From Janthinobacterium sp. J1-1 (GTDB lineage Bacteria > Pseudomonadota > Gammaproteobacteria > Burkholderiales > Burkholderiaceae_D): 64,000 bases of DNA. The notes beneath the pieces were generated by a model. It had not been told where the DNA came from. It saw only the letters and a list, made by a program, of their open reading frames with translations, and made no database searches. The translations under genes and the position numbers were made by a program. Below, in pieces: positions 15,807 through 24,610 of this stretch (its first letter is position 1; the number at the start of each line of letters is the position of its first letter). Location: NCBI RefSeq assembly GCF_030944405.1, contig NZ_CP132339.1, positions 3,720,001 to 3,784,000 of the forward strand, read 5' to 3'.

Positions 15807-15965
15807 ATGATGCAATTCGGAATTTTGCTCAGTGGTATCGCGGCGGCCCTGTTGTTTGCGGCCTGGAGCACCAACCGCGCGCGCGGCGAGCGGCGCGACG
15901 TGGTGCTGCTGGGCGTGGTGGCCGGCGCGCTGGCCGTGCCGGGCGCGGCGATGCTGGCGCTGTGA
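15807..15965 (+). CDS. Small two-segment membrane protein, unknown
   Basis: 52-residue protein. An AAAGGAG ribosome site (15794-15800) sits 6 nt before the ATG at 15807; a second ATG follows directly, and one at 15801 is too close to the site. Two hydrophobic segments (FGILLSGIAAALLFAAW and VVLLGVVAGALAVPGAAML) flank a basic loop (NRARGERRD), suggesting a helical hairpin in the inner membrane. It is transcribed away from the exporter operon and shares its upstream region with the TetR operator. No family recognised. Confidence 0.55.
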   Translation: MMQFGILLSGIAAALLFAAWSTNRARGERRDVVLLGVVAGALAVPGAAMLAL

Positions 15966-15984
15966 CATTTCAATAAAAGCGGTG

Positions 15985-16290
15985 TCAGCCAGCCGACGGT
16001 GTCGACCGCGTCCAGCGGTCGCCCGGCTGCTTCAGGTATGTCTTGATCACATGGCCCCATGGCATGGCGATCGGGATGATCACCACCACGCCGACCGCAA
16101 ACAGGTTCTCCAGCATGGCCTGGTCCAGCGGCCCTGCGCGCCAGGCCGGCAGCGCGACGACGATCAGCCACAGCGTTTTCCAGGTCAGCTCCCACAGCAG
16201 CACCGGCAGCATCTGCAGCGGATAGCGGATGCCGAGTGCGCACAGCAGGCCAAACGCGGCCAGCATGCAGTTGACGAAGCCCTGCATCAT
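15985..16290 (-). CDS. Small integral membrane protein, unknown
   Basis: 101-residue protein with at least three transmembrane stretches (FVNCMLAAFGLLCALGI, LPVLLWELTWKTLWLIVVAL, LFAVGVVVIIPIAMPWGHV) and a short hydrophilic tail. The start is uncertain: ATG codons at 16290 and 16287 are likely, while the frame extends to a GTG at 16317 that overlaps the divergent gene. No strong ribosome site is visible. Function unknown. Confidence 0.55.
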   Translation of the reverse strand: MMQGFVNCMLAAFGLLCALGIRYPLQMLPVLLWELTWKTLWLIVVALPAWRAGPLDQAMLENLFAVGVVVIIPIAMPWGHVIKTYLKQPGDRWTRSTPSAG

Positions 16291-16306
16291 GTCAAGGAGG
16301 TGGCAT

Positions 16307-16603
16307 ATGGCAAACACATATCCGGAAGTGGCGAGCGCCGAGGTGGCGGAGATTTATTTCCGCGGCGTCAAGAACCTGGCCGAGCGGCCGCTGGACGATA
16401 TCTTTCGCTTGCTGGGCATGCCGGTGGACTACGATGACTGGGATCTTGGCCGCGTGGTCTATCAATGGCGCAGCGCCCGGCGTTGCGTGCGCATCCACAC
16501 CAGGCATGACCGGGTCAATGCGGTGTACCTGATGGACCGGGTCGATATACCGCGATTTGGCGAAGCGCTGGAAGTGATCTTCGATAATCCGGACGGCCAA
16601 TAA
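16307..16603 (+). CDS. Hypothetical protein
   Basis: 98-residue soluble protein (MANTYPEVASAEVAEIYFRG onward) with an excellent ribosome site AAGGAGG 6 nt before the ATG. Composition is charged, with a conserved-looking RVVYQWRSARRCVRIHTRHD segment and a C-terminal acidic helix. No family recognised. It is single, between a divergent membrane gene and a convergent gene. Confidence 0.6.
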   Translation: MANTYPEVASAEVAEIYFRGVKNLAERPLDDIFRLLGMPVDYDDWDLGRVVYQWRSARRCVRIHTRHDRVNAVYLMDRVDIPRFGEALEVIFDNPDGQ

Positions 16604-16625
16604 AAAAGCAGGCCGCGTGGCCTGC
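16602..16625 (-). terminator. Rho-independent terminator of the gene at 16668-17375
   Basis: Stem GCAGGCC-GCGT-GGCCTGC (16608-16625). On the minus strand it is followed by six T residues. Confidence 0.75.
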
Positions 16626-16667
16626 CTGTTGTCCGTCACCTGCGCGCCTGCGCGGCATCCACCGGAC

Positions 16668-17375
16668 TCAAGCGGCGGCGGCCGATGCGCGGAGGTTGGC
16701 GCGCAGGTCCTCGACCAGTCGCTTGCGGCTGCTCGAAGCGTACTCAATCGGCGAGAACGGCATGGACGCCGCCGCGTAGGCGTCGATCAATTCGTGCGTC
16801 GCCTGCGCCTGCTGCGGCGAGAACACCGTTTGACTGCCGTTATCACTGATCTGCGTGAGTTTTTCCTGCAGCACTTCCTTGTACGCGATGTGCGCCTCGG
16901 AGATTGGATAGGCAACGCACAGGCCGAATGTTCCGTTCAAAAAATACTCCCACGCCGCATCGGTACGCACGCGCAGGCCGGCGTGAATCGGTGCGCCGTC
17001 GTCGCCGAAGCTGTCGCGCAAACGCCAGGTGGACAGATTCAGCGTTGCCAGCGCCGTGGCGAAGTTGACCGTGAACTGTGTCTTCAGGCTGGCCTTGATG
17101 TCTGCCATGGCGCCGGCCGCGATGGCGCGGCGTGCCCGATCGATCCAGGCCAGCTGCGATGGCGGGAAGTAACGGCCGGGCTTGGAGCCGGGCGCGCTCA
17201 TCTCGCCGAACACAAAGGAACAGACGTTTCCCGCACTGGTGACCACATACGATGGTGCGGGTACCAGTCGGTCATGTATCAGGGCATCGAGCTCATCGAT
17301 ATGCATGGCGCTTGCGTTGGCCAGTTGTACCTCGTTAAGGAAATGTTTTTCGAGGTATTTATTCAGTTCTGTCAT
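16668..17375 (-). CDS. Conserved protein, possibly DUF6058 family
   Basis: 235-residue protein starting MTELNKYLEKHF (start at 17375; the frame is open 15 codons further up). The N-terminal part reads like a small HTH-type segment (EVQLANASAMHIDELDALIH then RLVPAPSY). A central region follows with YFPPSQLAWIDRARR and a C-terminal helix FSPIEYASSSRKRLVEDL. From memory this resembles DUF6058 proteins sometimes annotated in natural-product contexts; I cannot confirm it. No signal peptide or membrane segment is seen. It is monocistronic with its own terminator. Confidence 0.6.
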   Translation of the reverse strand: MTELNKYLEKHFLNEVQLANASAMHIDELDALIHDRLVPAPSYVVTSAGNVCSFVFGEMSAPGSKPGRYFPPSQLAWIDRARRAIAAGAMADIKASLKTQFTVNFATALATLNLSTWRLRDSFGDDGAPIHAGLRVRTDAAWEYFLNGTFGLCVAYPISEAHIAYKEVLQEKLTQISDNGSQTVFSPQQAQATHELIDAYAAASMPFSPIEYASSSRKRLVEDLRANLRASAAAA

Positions 17376-17496
17376 GGGGTGGCTTTCATTGTTGCCGAGT
17401 GCGGCCGTTTGCATTGCCAATTAAATACTGGGTATTTATACAGTGTGCCGCTATGTGCTCGTGCATGCAATCTGCTAATGCCTGTTGTCCGGGGCC

Positions 17497-17528
17497 AAAA
17501 AAAAGCAGGCGGCCTTGCGGTCGCCTGC
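17497..17528 (-). terminator. Terminator of the gcv operon
   Basis: On the minus strand the stem GCAGGCG/CGCCTGC (17528-17505) is followed by eight T residues (17504-17497), 37 nt after the gcvP stop. Confidence 0.85.
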
Positions 17529-17565
17529 TGTCGTCAAGCTGCCCGCTTGCGCGGGCGGCTGAGGT

Positions 17566-20472
17566 TTACTCTTCTTCGTACGAGCTGATCGGTGCGCAGC
17601 CGCAGAACAGGTTGCGGTCGCCGTAGACGTTGTCGGCACGGCCCACGGGCGGCCAGTACTTGCGCTCGCGCAGCGATGCCACCGGATAGGCGGCCACAGT
17701 ACGGCTGTACTTGCGGTTCCACTCGTCCGACATCAATACCTGCGCTGTGTGCGGCGCGTTTTTCAGCGGATTGTCGTCATGGTCGAATTCGCCGCTGGCG
17801 ACCTTGGCGATTTCTTCGCGGATCGCGATCATGGCGTCGATAAAGCGGTCGATTTCCGCTTTCGATTCGCTTTCGGTCGGCTCGATCATCAGGGTGCCCG
17901 GTACCGGGAAGCTCATGGTCGGCGCATGGAAACCGAAGTCCATCAGGCGCTTGGCCACGTCTTCGTTGCTGATGCCGGTGGCGTCGGTGAGCGGGCGCAG
18001 GTCCAGGATGCACTCGTGGGCGACCAGGCCGTCGTGGCCCGAGTACAGCACAGGGTAGTGCGGCGACAGGCGGCGCGCGATGTAGTTGGCGGCCAGGATC
18101 GCCGTCTCGGTCGCGGCCGTCAGGCCTTCGGCGCCCATCATGGCGATATACATCCACGAGATCGGCAGGATGCTGGCCGAGCCGAATGGCGCGGCGCTGA
18201 CGGCGCCTATCCCTGCATCGGCCTTGTCGCGCCGGTAGCCGGTGGAGCGCTGGTTAGGCAGGAATTTTGCCAGATGGGCGCCGACACCGATCGGGCCCAC
18301 GCCCGGTCCGCCACCGCCGTGCGGGATGCAGAAGGTTTTATGCAGGTTCAGGTGCGACACGTCGCCACCAAAACTGCCGGGTGCCGCCACGCCGACCAGC
18401 GCGTTCATGTTGGCGCCGTCGATGTAGACCTGGCCGCCGTGCGCGTGGATGATCTCGCACAGTTCCTGGATGCCTTCTTCGAACACGCCGTGGGTGGACG
18501 GGTAGGTCACCATCACGCAGGCCAGGTTGGCGCTGTGTTTTTCCGCCTTGGCTTTCAGGTCGGCCAGGTCGACGTTGCCGTTCGCGTCGCAGCTGGTGAC
18601 GACCACCTGCATGCCGACCATATTGGCCGATGCCGGGTTGGTGCCGTGCGCCGACGACGGGATCAGGCAGATATTGCGGTGGCCTTCGCCGCGCGATTCG
18701 TGATACGCCTTGATCACCAGCAGGCCCGCGTACTCGCCCTGCGAGCCGGCGTTCGGCTGCAGCGACACGGCCGCATAGCCGGTCAGCGCGCACAGCATTT
18801 CTTCCAGCTGCGAGATCATTTCGCGGTAGCCGACGGTTTGCGCATCGGGTGCAAACGGGTGGATGTTCGAGAACTCGGGCCAGGTGACCGGAATCATTTC
18901 GGACGTCGCGTTCAGCTTCATGGTGCACGAGCCGAGCGGGATCATGGTGCGGTCCAGCGCCAGGTCCTTGTCGGCCAGGCTGCGCAGGTAGCGCAGCATT
19001 TCGTGTTCCGAGTGGTAGCTGTTGAAGACCGGATGCGTCAGGTAGGCGCTTTCACGCGCGAGGTTGGCCGGCAGCGTGCTTTCCACCGCTGCTTCGACGG
19101 CGTCCAGGTCCGGTGCGGCCGGCGCGTTGGCCACGCCTTGCGCAAACACGGTCCACAGCAGCGCGATATCGTCGCGCGTGGTGGTTTCATCGAGCGACAG
19201 GCCGACGTGGGTGGCGTCGATCTTGCGCAGGTTGACCCCGTGCGCAATCGCGGTGGCGTGCAGCTGTTCTGCATTGTCAACGCGAATCGTCAGGGTGTCG
19301 AAGTAGGTCTCGTTGACCACCTTGTGGCCCAGCGTTTTCAGGTTGGCGGCCAGCACACCCGTAAAGCGGTGCACGCGTTTGGCGATCTGCAGCAGGCCGA
19401 CCGGGCCGTGGTAGACGGCGTACATCGAGGCCATCACGGCCAGCAGCACTTGCGCGGTGCAGATGTTCGAGGTGGCTTTTTCGCGGCGGATATGCTGCTC
19501 GCGCGTTTGCAGGGCCAGGCGATAGGCCTTGTTGCCCTGCGCATCGACGGTCACGCCGACCAGACGGCCCGACATATTGCGCTTGAAGGCGTCACGGGTA
19601 GAGAGGTAACCGGCGTGCGGGCCGCCGAAACCGAGCGGCACGCCGAAGCGCTGGCTGTTGCCGACCACCACGTCCGCACCCCATTCGCCAGGCGGCGTGA
19701 GCATGGTCAGGGCCAGCAGGTCGGCCGCGACGATCACCATCGCGCCATTGGCGTGCAGTTTTTCGACGCCGGCGCGGTAGTCGCGCACCACGCCATTGAC
19801 GCCCGGGTATTGCAGCAGCACGCCAAAGCAGTCATCGAGCGACTCGATTTCGGCCGGATCAAACGTGCGCACTTCGATGCCGATCGGCTGGGCGCGCGTC
19901 TGCACCACTTCCAAGGTTTGCGGCAGCACGTCATTGGCGACGTACAGCACGGTGGACTTCGATTTGCCCACGCGCTGGATCAATGTCATCGCTTCGGCGG
20001 CGGCCGTGCCTTCATCCAGCATCGAGGCGTTCGAGATGCCCATGCCGGTGAGGTCCGTGATCACTTGCTGGAAGTTCAAAATCGCTTCCAGGCGGCCCTG
20101 CGAAATCTCTGGCTGGTAAGGCGTGTACGCCGTGTACCAGGCCGGGTTTTCAAAGATATTGCGCAGCACCACGCCTGGCGTGAAGGTGTTGTAATAGCCT
20201 TGGCCGATCAGGGATTTCAGGACCTGGTTCTTGCCGGCGATGGCTTTCAGGCGCGACAGGGCTTCCTGTTCCGGCATCGGCTGCGAGTAGGCGCCCAAGG
20301 GCAGCGCGCCCTGGTTGCGGATATTGGCCGGCACCAGCGCATCGATCAGCGCGGCGCGCGAGGCGTAGCCCAGCGTGGACAGCATGGCTTCCTGTTCGGA
20401 AGGGGAGGGGCCGATATGGCGGGCGATGAAGGCATCGCGTGCTTCGAGTTGGGTCAGGCTGGTGCGGGTCAT
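17566..20472 (-). CDS. gcvP: Glycine dehydrogenase (decarboxylating), P protein
   Basis: 968-residue PLP enzyme of the glycine cleavage complex. It decarboxylates glycine and passes the aminomethyl group to lipoyl-GcvH. Length agrees with the long, single-chain bacterial form (E. coli 957). Landmarks: [17 protein letters not shown] at the N-terminus, [16 protein letters not shown] [15 protein letters not shown], the N-terminal half [19 protein letters not shown], the C-terminal half [13 protein letters not shown], and the PLP-binding Lys in [16 protein letters not shown] (Lys at about 712). It is last in gcvT-gcvH-gcvP, about 100 nt after gcvH with an intervening hairpin, and is controlled by the upstream glycine riboswitch. 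Confidence 0.98.
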   Translation of the reverse strand: MTRTSLTQLEARDAFIARHIGPSPSEQEAMLSTLGYASRAALIDALVPANIRNQGALPLGAYSQPMPEQEALSRLKAIAGKNQVLKSLIGQGYYNTFTPGVVLRNIFENPAWYTAYTPYQPEISQGRLEAILNFQQVITDLTGMGISNASMLDEGTAAAEAMTLIQRVGKSKSTVLYVANDVLPQTLEVVQTRAQPIGIEVRTFDPAEIESLDDCFGVLLQYPGVNGVVRDYRAGVEKLHANGAMVIVAADLLALTMLTPPGEWGADVVVGNSQRFGVPLGFGGPHAGYLSTRDAFKRNMSGRLVGVTVDAQGNKAYRLALQTREQHIRREKATSNICTAQVLLAVMASMYAVYHGPVGLLQIAKRVHRFTGVLAANLKTLGHKVVNETYFDTLTIRVDNAEQLHATAIAHGVNLRKIDATHVGLSLDETTTRDDIALLWTVFAQGVANAPAAPDLDAVEAAVESTLPANLARESAYLTHPVFNSYHSEHEMLRYLRSLADKDLALDRTMIPLGSCTMKLNATSEMIPVTWPEFSNIHPFAPDAQTVGYREMISQLEEMLCALTGYAAVSLQPNAGSQGEYAGLLVIKAYHESRGEGHRNICLIPSSAHGTNPASANMVGMQVVVTSCDANGNVDLADLKAKAEKHSANLACVMVTYPSTHGVFEEGIQELCEIIHAHGGQVYIDGANMNALVGVAAPGSFGGDVSHLNLHKTFCIPHGGGGPGVGPIGVGAHLAKFLPNQRSTGYRRDKADAGIGAVSAAPFGSASILPISWMYIAMMGAEGLTAATETAILAANYIARRLSPHYPVLYSGHDGLVAHECILDLRPLTDATGISNEDVAKRLMDFGFHAPTMSFPVPGTLMIEPTESESKAEIDRFIDAMIAIREEIAKVASGEFDHDDNPLKNAPHTAQVLMSDEWNRKYSRTVAAYPVASLRERKYWPPVGRADNVYGDRNLFCGCAPISSYEEE

Positions 20473-20538
20473 GGTATAGAGGCCAAAAAGACTGAAAAAA
20501 CCGGGGGCGGCGCGCAGGCGCTGCGAAGAAAAATGCGA

Positions 20539-20560
20539 ACGGGCCGCAAGCGCGGCCCGT
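20539..20560 (-). terminator. Hairpin between gcvH and gcvP, possible attenuator or mRNA stabiliser
   Basis: A perfect 9-bp stem ACGGGCCGC / GCGGCCCGT with a 4-nt loop lies 13 nt after the gcvH stop. On the minus strand it is followed by TCGCATTTTTC, a weak T-rich run. It could reduce readthrough into gcvP or protect the upstream message. Confidence 0.5.
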
Positions 20561-20573
20561 CGGTCAAGCGTGA

Positions 20574-20954
20574 TTACTCGCCGGTGGCGGCGCCGTACGC
20601 GGCGGCGTCCAGCAGGCCGTCCAGCGACGACACGTCGGCTGGCTTGATCTTGAACAGCCAGTTGGCGTAGGCGTCGGCGTTGATCGATTCAGGCGCGTTG
20701 ACGACGTCGTCGTTGACGGCCGTGACTTCGCCGGCGACTGGCGCGTAGATGTCGCTGGCGGCCTTGACCGATTCCACCACGGCGGCGTCGTCGCCGGCGT
20801 TGAAGGTGGCGCCGACGTCAGGCAGTTCGACGAACACGATATCGCCCAGTGCATCCTGTGCGTACTCGGTGATGCCGACGGTGGCCGTGCCGTCCGCTTC
20901 CAGGCGTACCCATTCGTGGGAGGCGGTGTACTTCAGGTCTGCAGGAATGTTCAT
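20574..20954 (-). CDS. gcvH: Glycine cleavage system H protein
   Basis: 126-residue lipoyl carrier that shuttles the aminomethyl intermediate between GcvP, GcvT and the lipoamide dehydrogenase. The fold signature is complete: YTASHEWV near residue 9, [19 protein letters not shown], and the lipoylation Lys in [12 protein letters not shown] at residue 64. It ends in the usual acidic helix. The start at 20954 matches the family N-terminus. Confidence 0.98.
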   Translation of the reverse strand: MNIPADLKYTASHEWVRLEADGTATVGITEYAQDALGDIVFVELPDVGATFNAGDDAAVVESVKAASDIYAPVAGEVTAVNDDVVNAPESINADAYANWLFKIKPADVSSLDGLLDAAAYGAATGE

Positions 20955-21024
20955 GTGTGGCTCCAGATGGTAAATGTTTGATTGTTGATGATGTTTGATC
21001 GGTCTTGCGGGCGCCTCTAGCCGC

Positions 21025-22146
21025 TTACGCAACCAGGATTTTACCGTTGCGCACGAAAGGCAGCTTGACTACCGACGCGGCCAGTTGCTTGCCGCGGATT
21101 TCCACGTGCACGGTGTCGCCGACATTGACGCCGTTCGGCACGCGCGCCAGCGCGATCGCTTCCTGCATCGATGGGCTGAAAGTACCGCTGGTGATCTCGC
21201 CGGCGGCTTCATTGCCAGCCACGATGACTTTTTGATGGGCGCGCAGCACGCCGCCTTTTTCACGCAGGATCAGGCCGACGAATTGCGCGTTCTGGCCTTT
21301 GGCGACCAAAGCGGATTTGCCGATAAAGTCGCGCTCGCTGACCAGGTCGATGGTCCAGGCCAGGCCGGCGTCGAGCGGATTGACGCTTTCGTCCATGTCC
21401 TGGCCGTACAGATTCATGCCCGCTTCCAGGCGCAGGGTATCGCGCGCGCCGAGGCCGGCCGGCTTGACGCCGGCAGCCGCCAGCGCGTTCCACAGCGCTT
21501 CGACCTGGCTTGCCGCCACGCCGATTTCAAAACCGTCTTCGCCCGTGTAGCCGGTACGCGCCAGCATCACTTCGCCGAATGGCGTGTCCTTGACGATGAC
21601 GGCGTTGAAGGGCTTGATCGCTTCGGACGCGGCTTGCGTCTGCGGCAGTACCTGCCATACCCTGGCGCGCGCGTTCGGGCCCTGCACGGCGACCAGCGCC
21701 ATCGGATTGTTCGCGCTGCGGCGCTCGGTGATCGTCAGGCCGCTGTTGGTGGCGGTGTTTTGCTGCTGCATCCAGGCCACGTCTTTTTCGGCCGTGCCGG
21801 CGTTGACCACCAGGCGGAACCAGTTTTCGTTGAAGAAGTAGACGATCAGGTCATCGATGACGGTGCCTTCGGCATTCAGCATGCACGAGTACAGCGCCTT
21901 GCCCGCCACTTGCAGCTTGTCGACATTGTTGGCCAGCAGGCCGCGCAGGAAGGCGCGCACGTTCGGGCCTTCGATATCGACCACGCACATGTGCGACACG
22001 TCGAACATGCCGGCGTCGCTGCGCACGGCGTGATGTTCTTCGATTTGCGAACCATAGTTGACAGGCATGTCCCAGCCGCCGAAATCGACCATGCGGGCGC
22101 CGCTGGCACGGTGGGCGTTGTTGAGTGGGGTTGCGTTGAGCGTCAT
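21025..22146 (-). CDS. gcvT: Aminomethyltransferase, glycine cleavage T protein
   Basis: 373-residue tetrahydrofolate-dependent enzyme that releases ammonia from the GcvH-bound intermediate and makes methylene-THF. Motifs include [17 protein letters not shown] near the N-terminus, [23 protein letters not shown] and [11 protein letters not shown]. The start ATG at 22146 has GAGGAA upstream. First gene of the operon, about 95 nt after the glycine riboswitch. Confidence 0.98.
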   Translation of the reverse strand: MTLNATPLNNAHRASGARMVDFGGWDMPVNYGSQIEEHHAVRSDAGMFDVSHMCVVDIEGPNVRAFLRGLLANNVDKLQVAGKALYSCMLNAEGTVIDDLIVYFFNENWFRLVVNAGTAEKDVAWMQQQNTATNSGLTITERRSANNPMALVAVQGPNARARVWQVLPQTQAASEAIKPFNAVIVKDTPFGEVMLARTGYTGEDGFEIGVAASQVEALWNALAAAGVKPAGLGARDTLRLEAGMNLYGQDMDESVNPLDAGLAWTIDLVSERDFIGKSALVAKGQNAQFVGLILREKGGVLRAHQKVIVAGNEAAGEITSGTFSPSMQEAIALARVPNGVNVGDTVHVEIRGKQLAASVVKLPFVRNGKILVA

Positions 22147-22241
22147 TGATTCCTCGGGACGAAGGTGAAAGGGGAGGGTTAACGGTACAGTTAACAGCAC
22201 ACATGCCTGGCCAGCCAATACGGCTTTCCAGCGTGAACATT

Positions 22242-22453
22242 CACCCCCCTGTCCTTGGTACCTGAGAGATTACGGAGAAAAAAGCTCCGTGCGCCCCTTC
22301 GGTGGACCGCCGGCAGTGCCGCGGTCGCTCTCCAGAGTTGAGCCGCAGAATGGCCATTGCCATCGTTGCGCCTCGCCTGATCGGTCCTTTTGCCTGAGAG
22401 TTTTTGGGTAGTGCCCCTTCGGCGGCAACGCGAGTTTGCCCTCTCCCGATCAA
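22242..22453 (-). promoter_or_regulatory. Tandem glycine riboswitch
   Basis: Two consecutive glycine aptamers in the gcvT leader. On the minus strand aptamer 1 runs from GGGAGAG through CGCCGAAGGGGC to CTCTCAGGCAAAAGGAC. Aptamer 2 runs from CTCTGGAGAG through CACCGAAGGGGC to ATCTCTCAGGTACCAAGGAC, ending in a G run. These are the hallmark conserved bases of the gcvT element. Glycine binding would be expected to turn the operon on. Confidence 0.97.
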
Positions 22454-22461
22454 GTGGTGGG

Positions 22462-22490
22462 AATATATGCCAGCAGGGGTTTTCTGTCAA
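22462..22490 (-). promoter_or_regulatory. Sigma-70 promoter of the gcv operon
   Basis: On the minus strand TTGACA (22490-22485), a 17-nt spacer and TATATT (22467-22462). The predicted transcript start falls at about 22455, right at the riboswitch 5' end. Confidence 0.8.
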
Positions 22491-22647
22491 TCTGTAAACA
22501 CCCAGCCGGCATGCACCAAAACAGGGCTTGCGGCCTGATATTTCCTGGGTGTAAGTGTGTTGCGTCCGGGATCAGCAAGACGGCGGCGGGCACGAAAATT
22601 TGCTATGCTCAATACCATCATCACCGTCCTTTCGAAGAGTGATTGCC

Positions 22648-23208
22648 ATGAGCGAAACCCATAACAGCATCGAACAGCACGGCTGGTTTACCTTGTCCGG
22701 CGACGTCAACAGCGACATGGTGCGCCGCGTCTTCAATGCGGTGGCCGACATGACCGAAGACAAGCTGACCACCGCGCATATCCTGATCCAGTCCAATGGC
22801 GGCTATGTCAGCGACGGCATCTGCCTATACAACTTTCTGAGCAAGCTGCCGATCAAGCTGGTGACCTACAACACGGGCGCCGTCGCCTCGATCGCCGTCA
22901 CCCTGTTTCTGTCGGGCCAGCAGCGCTATGCCAGCGATACGGCGCGCTTCATGGTGCACAAGTCGCATGCCACGGCCTCGCCCGGTGCGCGGCCCGACGC
23001 GCTCAGCATCATCGTCGAAGGCTTGCGCGCCGACGACCAGCGCACCGAGCGCATCCTGCGCGGCCATGTGGCGCTGAGCGAGGACCAGTGGCTGGTGCAT
23101 GCCTATTCCGACCTGCACCTGACGGCGGAACAGGCGCGCGAAGTGGGCATGGTCGAGGCGATTCGCGATTTCGAAATTCCCAAGGGCAAGCGCCTGACGA
23201 ATATCTGA
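22648..23208 (+). CDS. ClpP/SDH-fold serine protease-like protein
   Basis: 186-residue ClpP-crotonase fold protein. It shows the family layout: ILIQSNGGYVSDGICLYNFL (oxyanion-type glycine turn), the nucleophile Ser in NTGAVASIAVTLFLSG (about residue 91) and the His in RFMVHKSHATAS (about residue 115). The protein is not in a clpP-clpX operon and lacks the usual ClpP N-terminal loop sequence, so it is better viewed as a ClpP-like paralogue. The start at 22648 is the ATG closest to the first strand; the upstream frame looks non-coding. Substrate unknown. Confidence 0.85.
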   Translation: MSETHNSIEQHGWFTLSGDVNSDMVRRVFNAVADMTEDKLTTAHILIQSNGGYVSDGICLYNFLSKLPIKLVTYNTGAVASIAVTLFLSGQQRYASDTARFMVHKSHATASPGARPDALSIIVEGLRADDQRTERILRGHVALSEDQWLVHAYSDLHLTAEQAREVGMVEAIRDFEIPKGKRLTNI

Positions 23209-23218
23209 CGCTGTGAAA

Positions 23219-23250
23219 AGGGCCTGGTCCGGCACGCCGGATCAGGCCCT
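23219..23250. terminator. Bidirectional terminator hairpin
   Basis: A long stem AGGGCCTG-G-TCCGGC / GCCGGA-T-CAGGCCCT lies between two convergent genes. On the minus strand it is followed by CTTTTC; on the plus strand there is no T run. Confidence 0.6.
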
Positions 23251-23293
23251 GTTGCATGCGATCCCCGCCGCCAAAGCGGCTCAGGGAAAGTAA

Positions 23294-23518
23294 TTATTTG
23301 CCGCTTTTGCTGCCGCTGCCCGACTGTTTGCTGTCGCTGCTGCCCGACTGCTTGTTGCCGTCGTTTTTATGGCTTTGGCGGCCTGCTTCCACGTGCTGCT
23401 CGTGGGTGCCGCCCTGTTTGCTGCCCTGGCTGGGGCTGCCCGACTGCTTGTTTCCGCTAGCGGGGGCGCTAGCGGATTGCTTGTTGCCTTGATCGCCTTT
23501 TTGATTCGAGTTCATCAT
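23294..23518 (-). CDS. Low-complexity hydrophilic protein with KQSGS repeats
   Basis: 74-residue (or 73 from the second ATG) protein made almost only of Gly, Ser, Lys, Gln, Asn and Asp. NKQSGS/SKQSGS-type units recur four or five times (GNKQSASAP, GNKQSGSPS, GSKQGG, GNKQSGSS, DSKQSGSG). AAAGGAAAT precedes the ATG. Such composition is typical of hydrophilins and stress-induced disordered proteins; that role is an inference. It ends before a strong terminator hairpin. Confidence 0.6.
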   Translation of the reverse strand: MMNSNQKGDQGNKQSASAPASGNKQSGSPSQGSKQGGTHEQHVEAGRQSHKNDGNKQSGSSDSKQSGSGSKSGK

Positions 23519-23834
23519 ATTTCCTTTGAGAAATTAAAGAGTCACGAAAAAAGTCATCCACCGGAGCGCATCGGCAAAGGGGCGCCAGTGGTTGTTGGCC
23601 ATGCTGTCCTGGCTCCCCTTGGCTGATGTGTCCCGGTAAGGCATGATGCGCGGCAAGCATGAGCGCGACCATCGGAACACCACTTGACGCCGTGTAGGAT
23701 TTGGCCTGCTTTCTTGATAGAAATATACCGGGCAAATGTAATCGGATGTAATAGTCGCGGGTCGTACCTTGAAAAGCCCGGCGTGACCCTTGCCAGTCTG
23801 GCATAGTGCAGCCTGATCATAATGATGCGCAGTG
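23519..23834. other. Intergenic stretch without recognised content
   Basis: About 316 bases between the divergent hydrophilic-protein gene and the PAP2 gene. It is locally A/T rich around 23690-23760 and presumably carries both promoters, but no convincing promoter pair or repeat was found. Confidence 0.4.
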
Positions 23835-24461
23835 ATGATGACTTGGTGGAATGCAATTTCTTTTACGGCCGACATGTCGGTGCTGGGGCCGGCTGGCGTG
23901 GCGATCGCCGTCTGGCTGCTGGTATCGAAACAGTGGCGCCTGGTGCTCGGCTGGAGCTTGTGGTACGGCGGCGGCATGTTGCTGGTGGTGCTGTCCAAGC
24001 TGGCCTTTATCGGCTGGGGTATCGGCAGCGCCAGTCTTGATTTCACGGGTTTCAGCGGGCACGCCATGCGCGCCGGCGCCGTCTTTCCCGTGCTGATGTA
24101 TGTGGTGCTGCAGCGCGCGCCGCGCTCCTGGCGCCATGCCGGCGTGCTGTTCGGTGTGGCGTATGCCGTGCTGGTGGCCATCTCGCGCGTGGTGGTGCAG
24201 GCGCACAGCGTGTCCGAAGCGGTCAGTGGCTGCGTGCTGGGGCTGGCGATGGCCTTCGGCTTCATGTGGCAGGCGCGTGGCGCCGTCAATTTTGCCGTCA
24301 GCCATGCGCTGGCGCTGGCCAGCCTGGGTCTGATGGTGCTCATTACCTTCAAGGCCGAGCCGATGCCGACCGAAGACTGGCTGCAGAAAATCGCCTTGCA
24401 CCTGTCGGGGCATGAGCGGGTTTTTTCACGCGCCGACTGGAAGCTGGCCGGCCGCCCCTGA
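23835..24461 (+). CDS. PAP2-family membrane phosphatase
   Basis: 208-residue integral membrane protein with about five or six helices. Phosphatase motifs are visible as SGHAM (about residue 76) and SRVVVQAHSVSE (about residues 118-129). The first motif K-x6-R-P is degenerate and the last Asp of motif three is Glu, so the phosphatase activity is plausible but not certain. Candidate substrates are undecaprenyl, phosphatidyl or lipid A phosphates. Start choice among GTG 23832, ATG 23835 and ATG 23838 is open. It is followed by a weak GC stem and T run near 24469-24487. Confidence 0.75.
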   Translation: MMTWWNAISFTADMSVLGPAGVAIAVWLLVSKQWRLVLGWSLWYGGGMLLVVLSKLAFIGWGIGSASLDFTGFSGHAMRAGAVFPVLMYVVLQRAPRSWRHAGVLFGVAYAVLVAISRVVVQAHSVSEAVSGCVLGLAMAFGFMWQARGAVNFAVSHALALASLGLMVLITFKAEPMPTEDWLQKIALHLSGHERVFSRADWKLAGRP

Positions 24462-24610
24462 GCCTTGACCCCGCACTGCGGTTTTTTGGCCAGAAAAATC
24501 ATGGCAAATGGTATGATGGGCCACTTTTTTTGCGATGGCGGCAACCGGCGGGGCTGGTCCCGCGTTGCAACCACTGATTACCGCCAGCATAGGCAGGAAC
24601 TTTAAAACAC

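Noticed and set aside
17749..20670. A 973-codon plus-strand frame opposite gcvP
   Set aside because: Same shadow pattern; the minus-strand gcvP has every family motif.
23294..23518. Leu/Pro/Cys repeats (LPDCLLP type) read on the plus strand
   Set aside because: They are the antisense reading of the KQSGS codons; the minus frame has the ribosome site and start.
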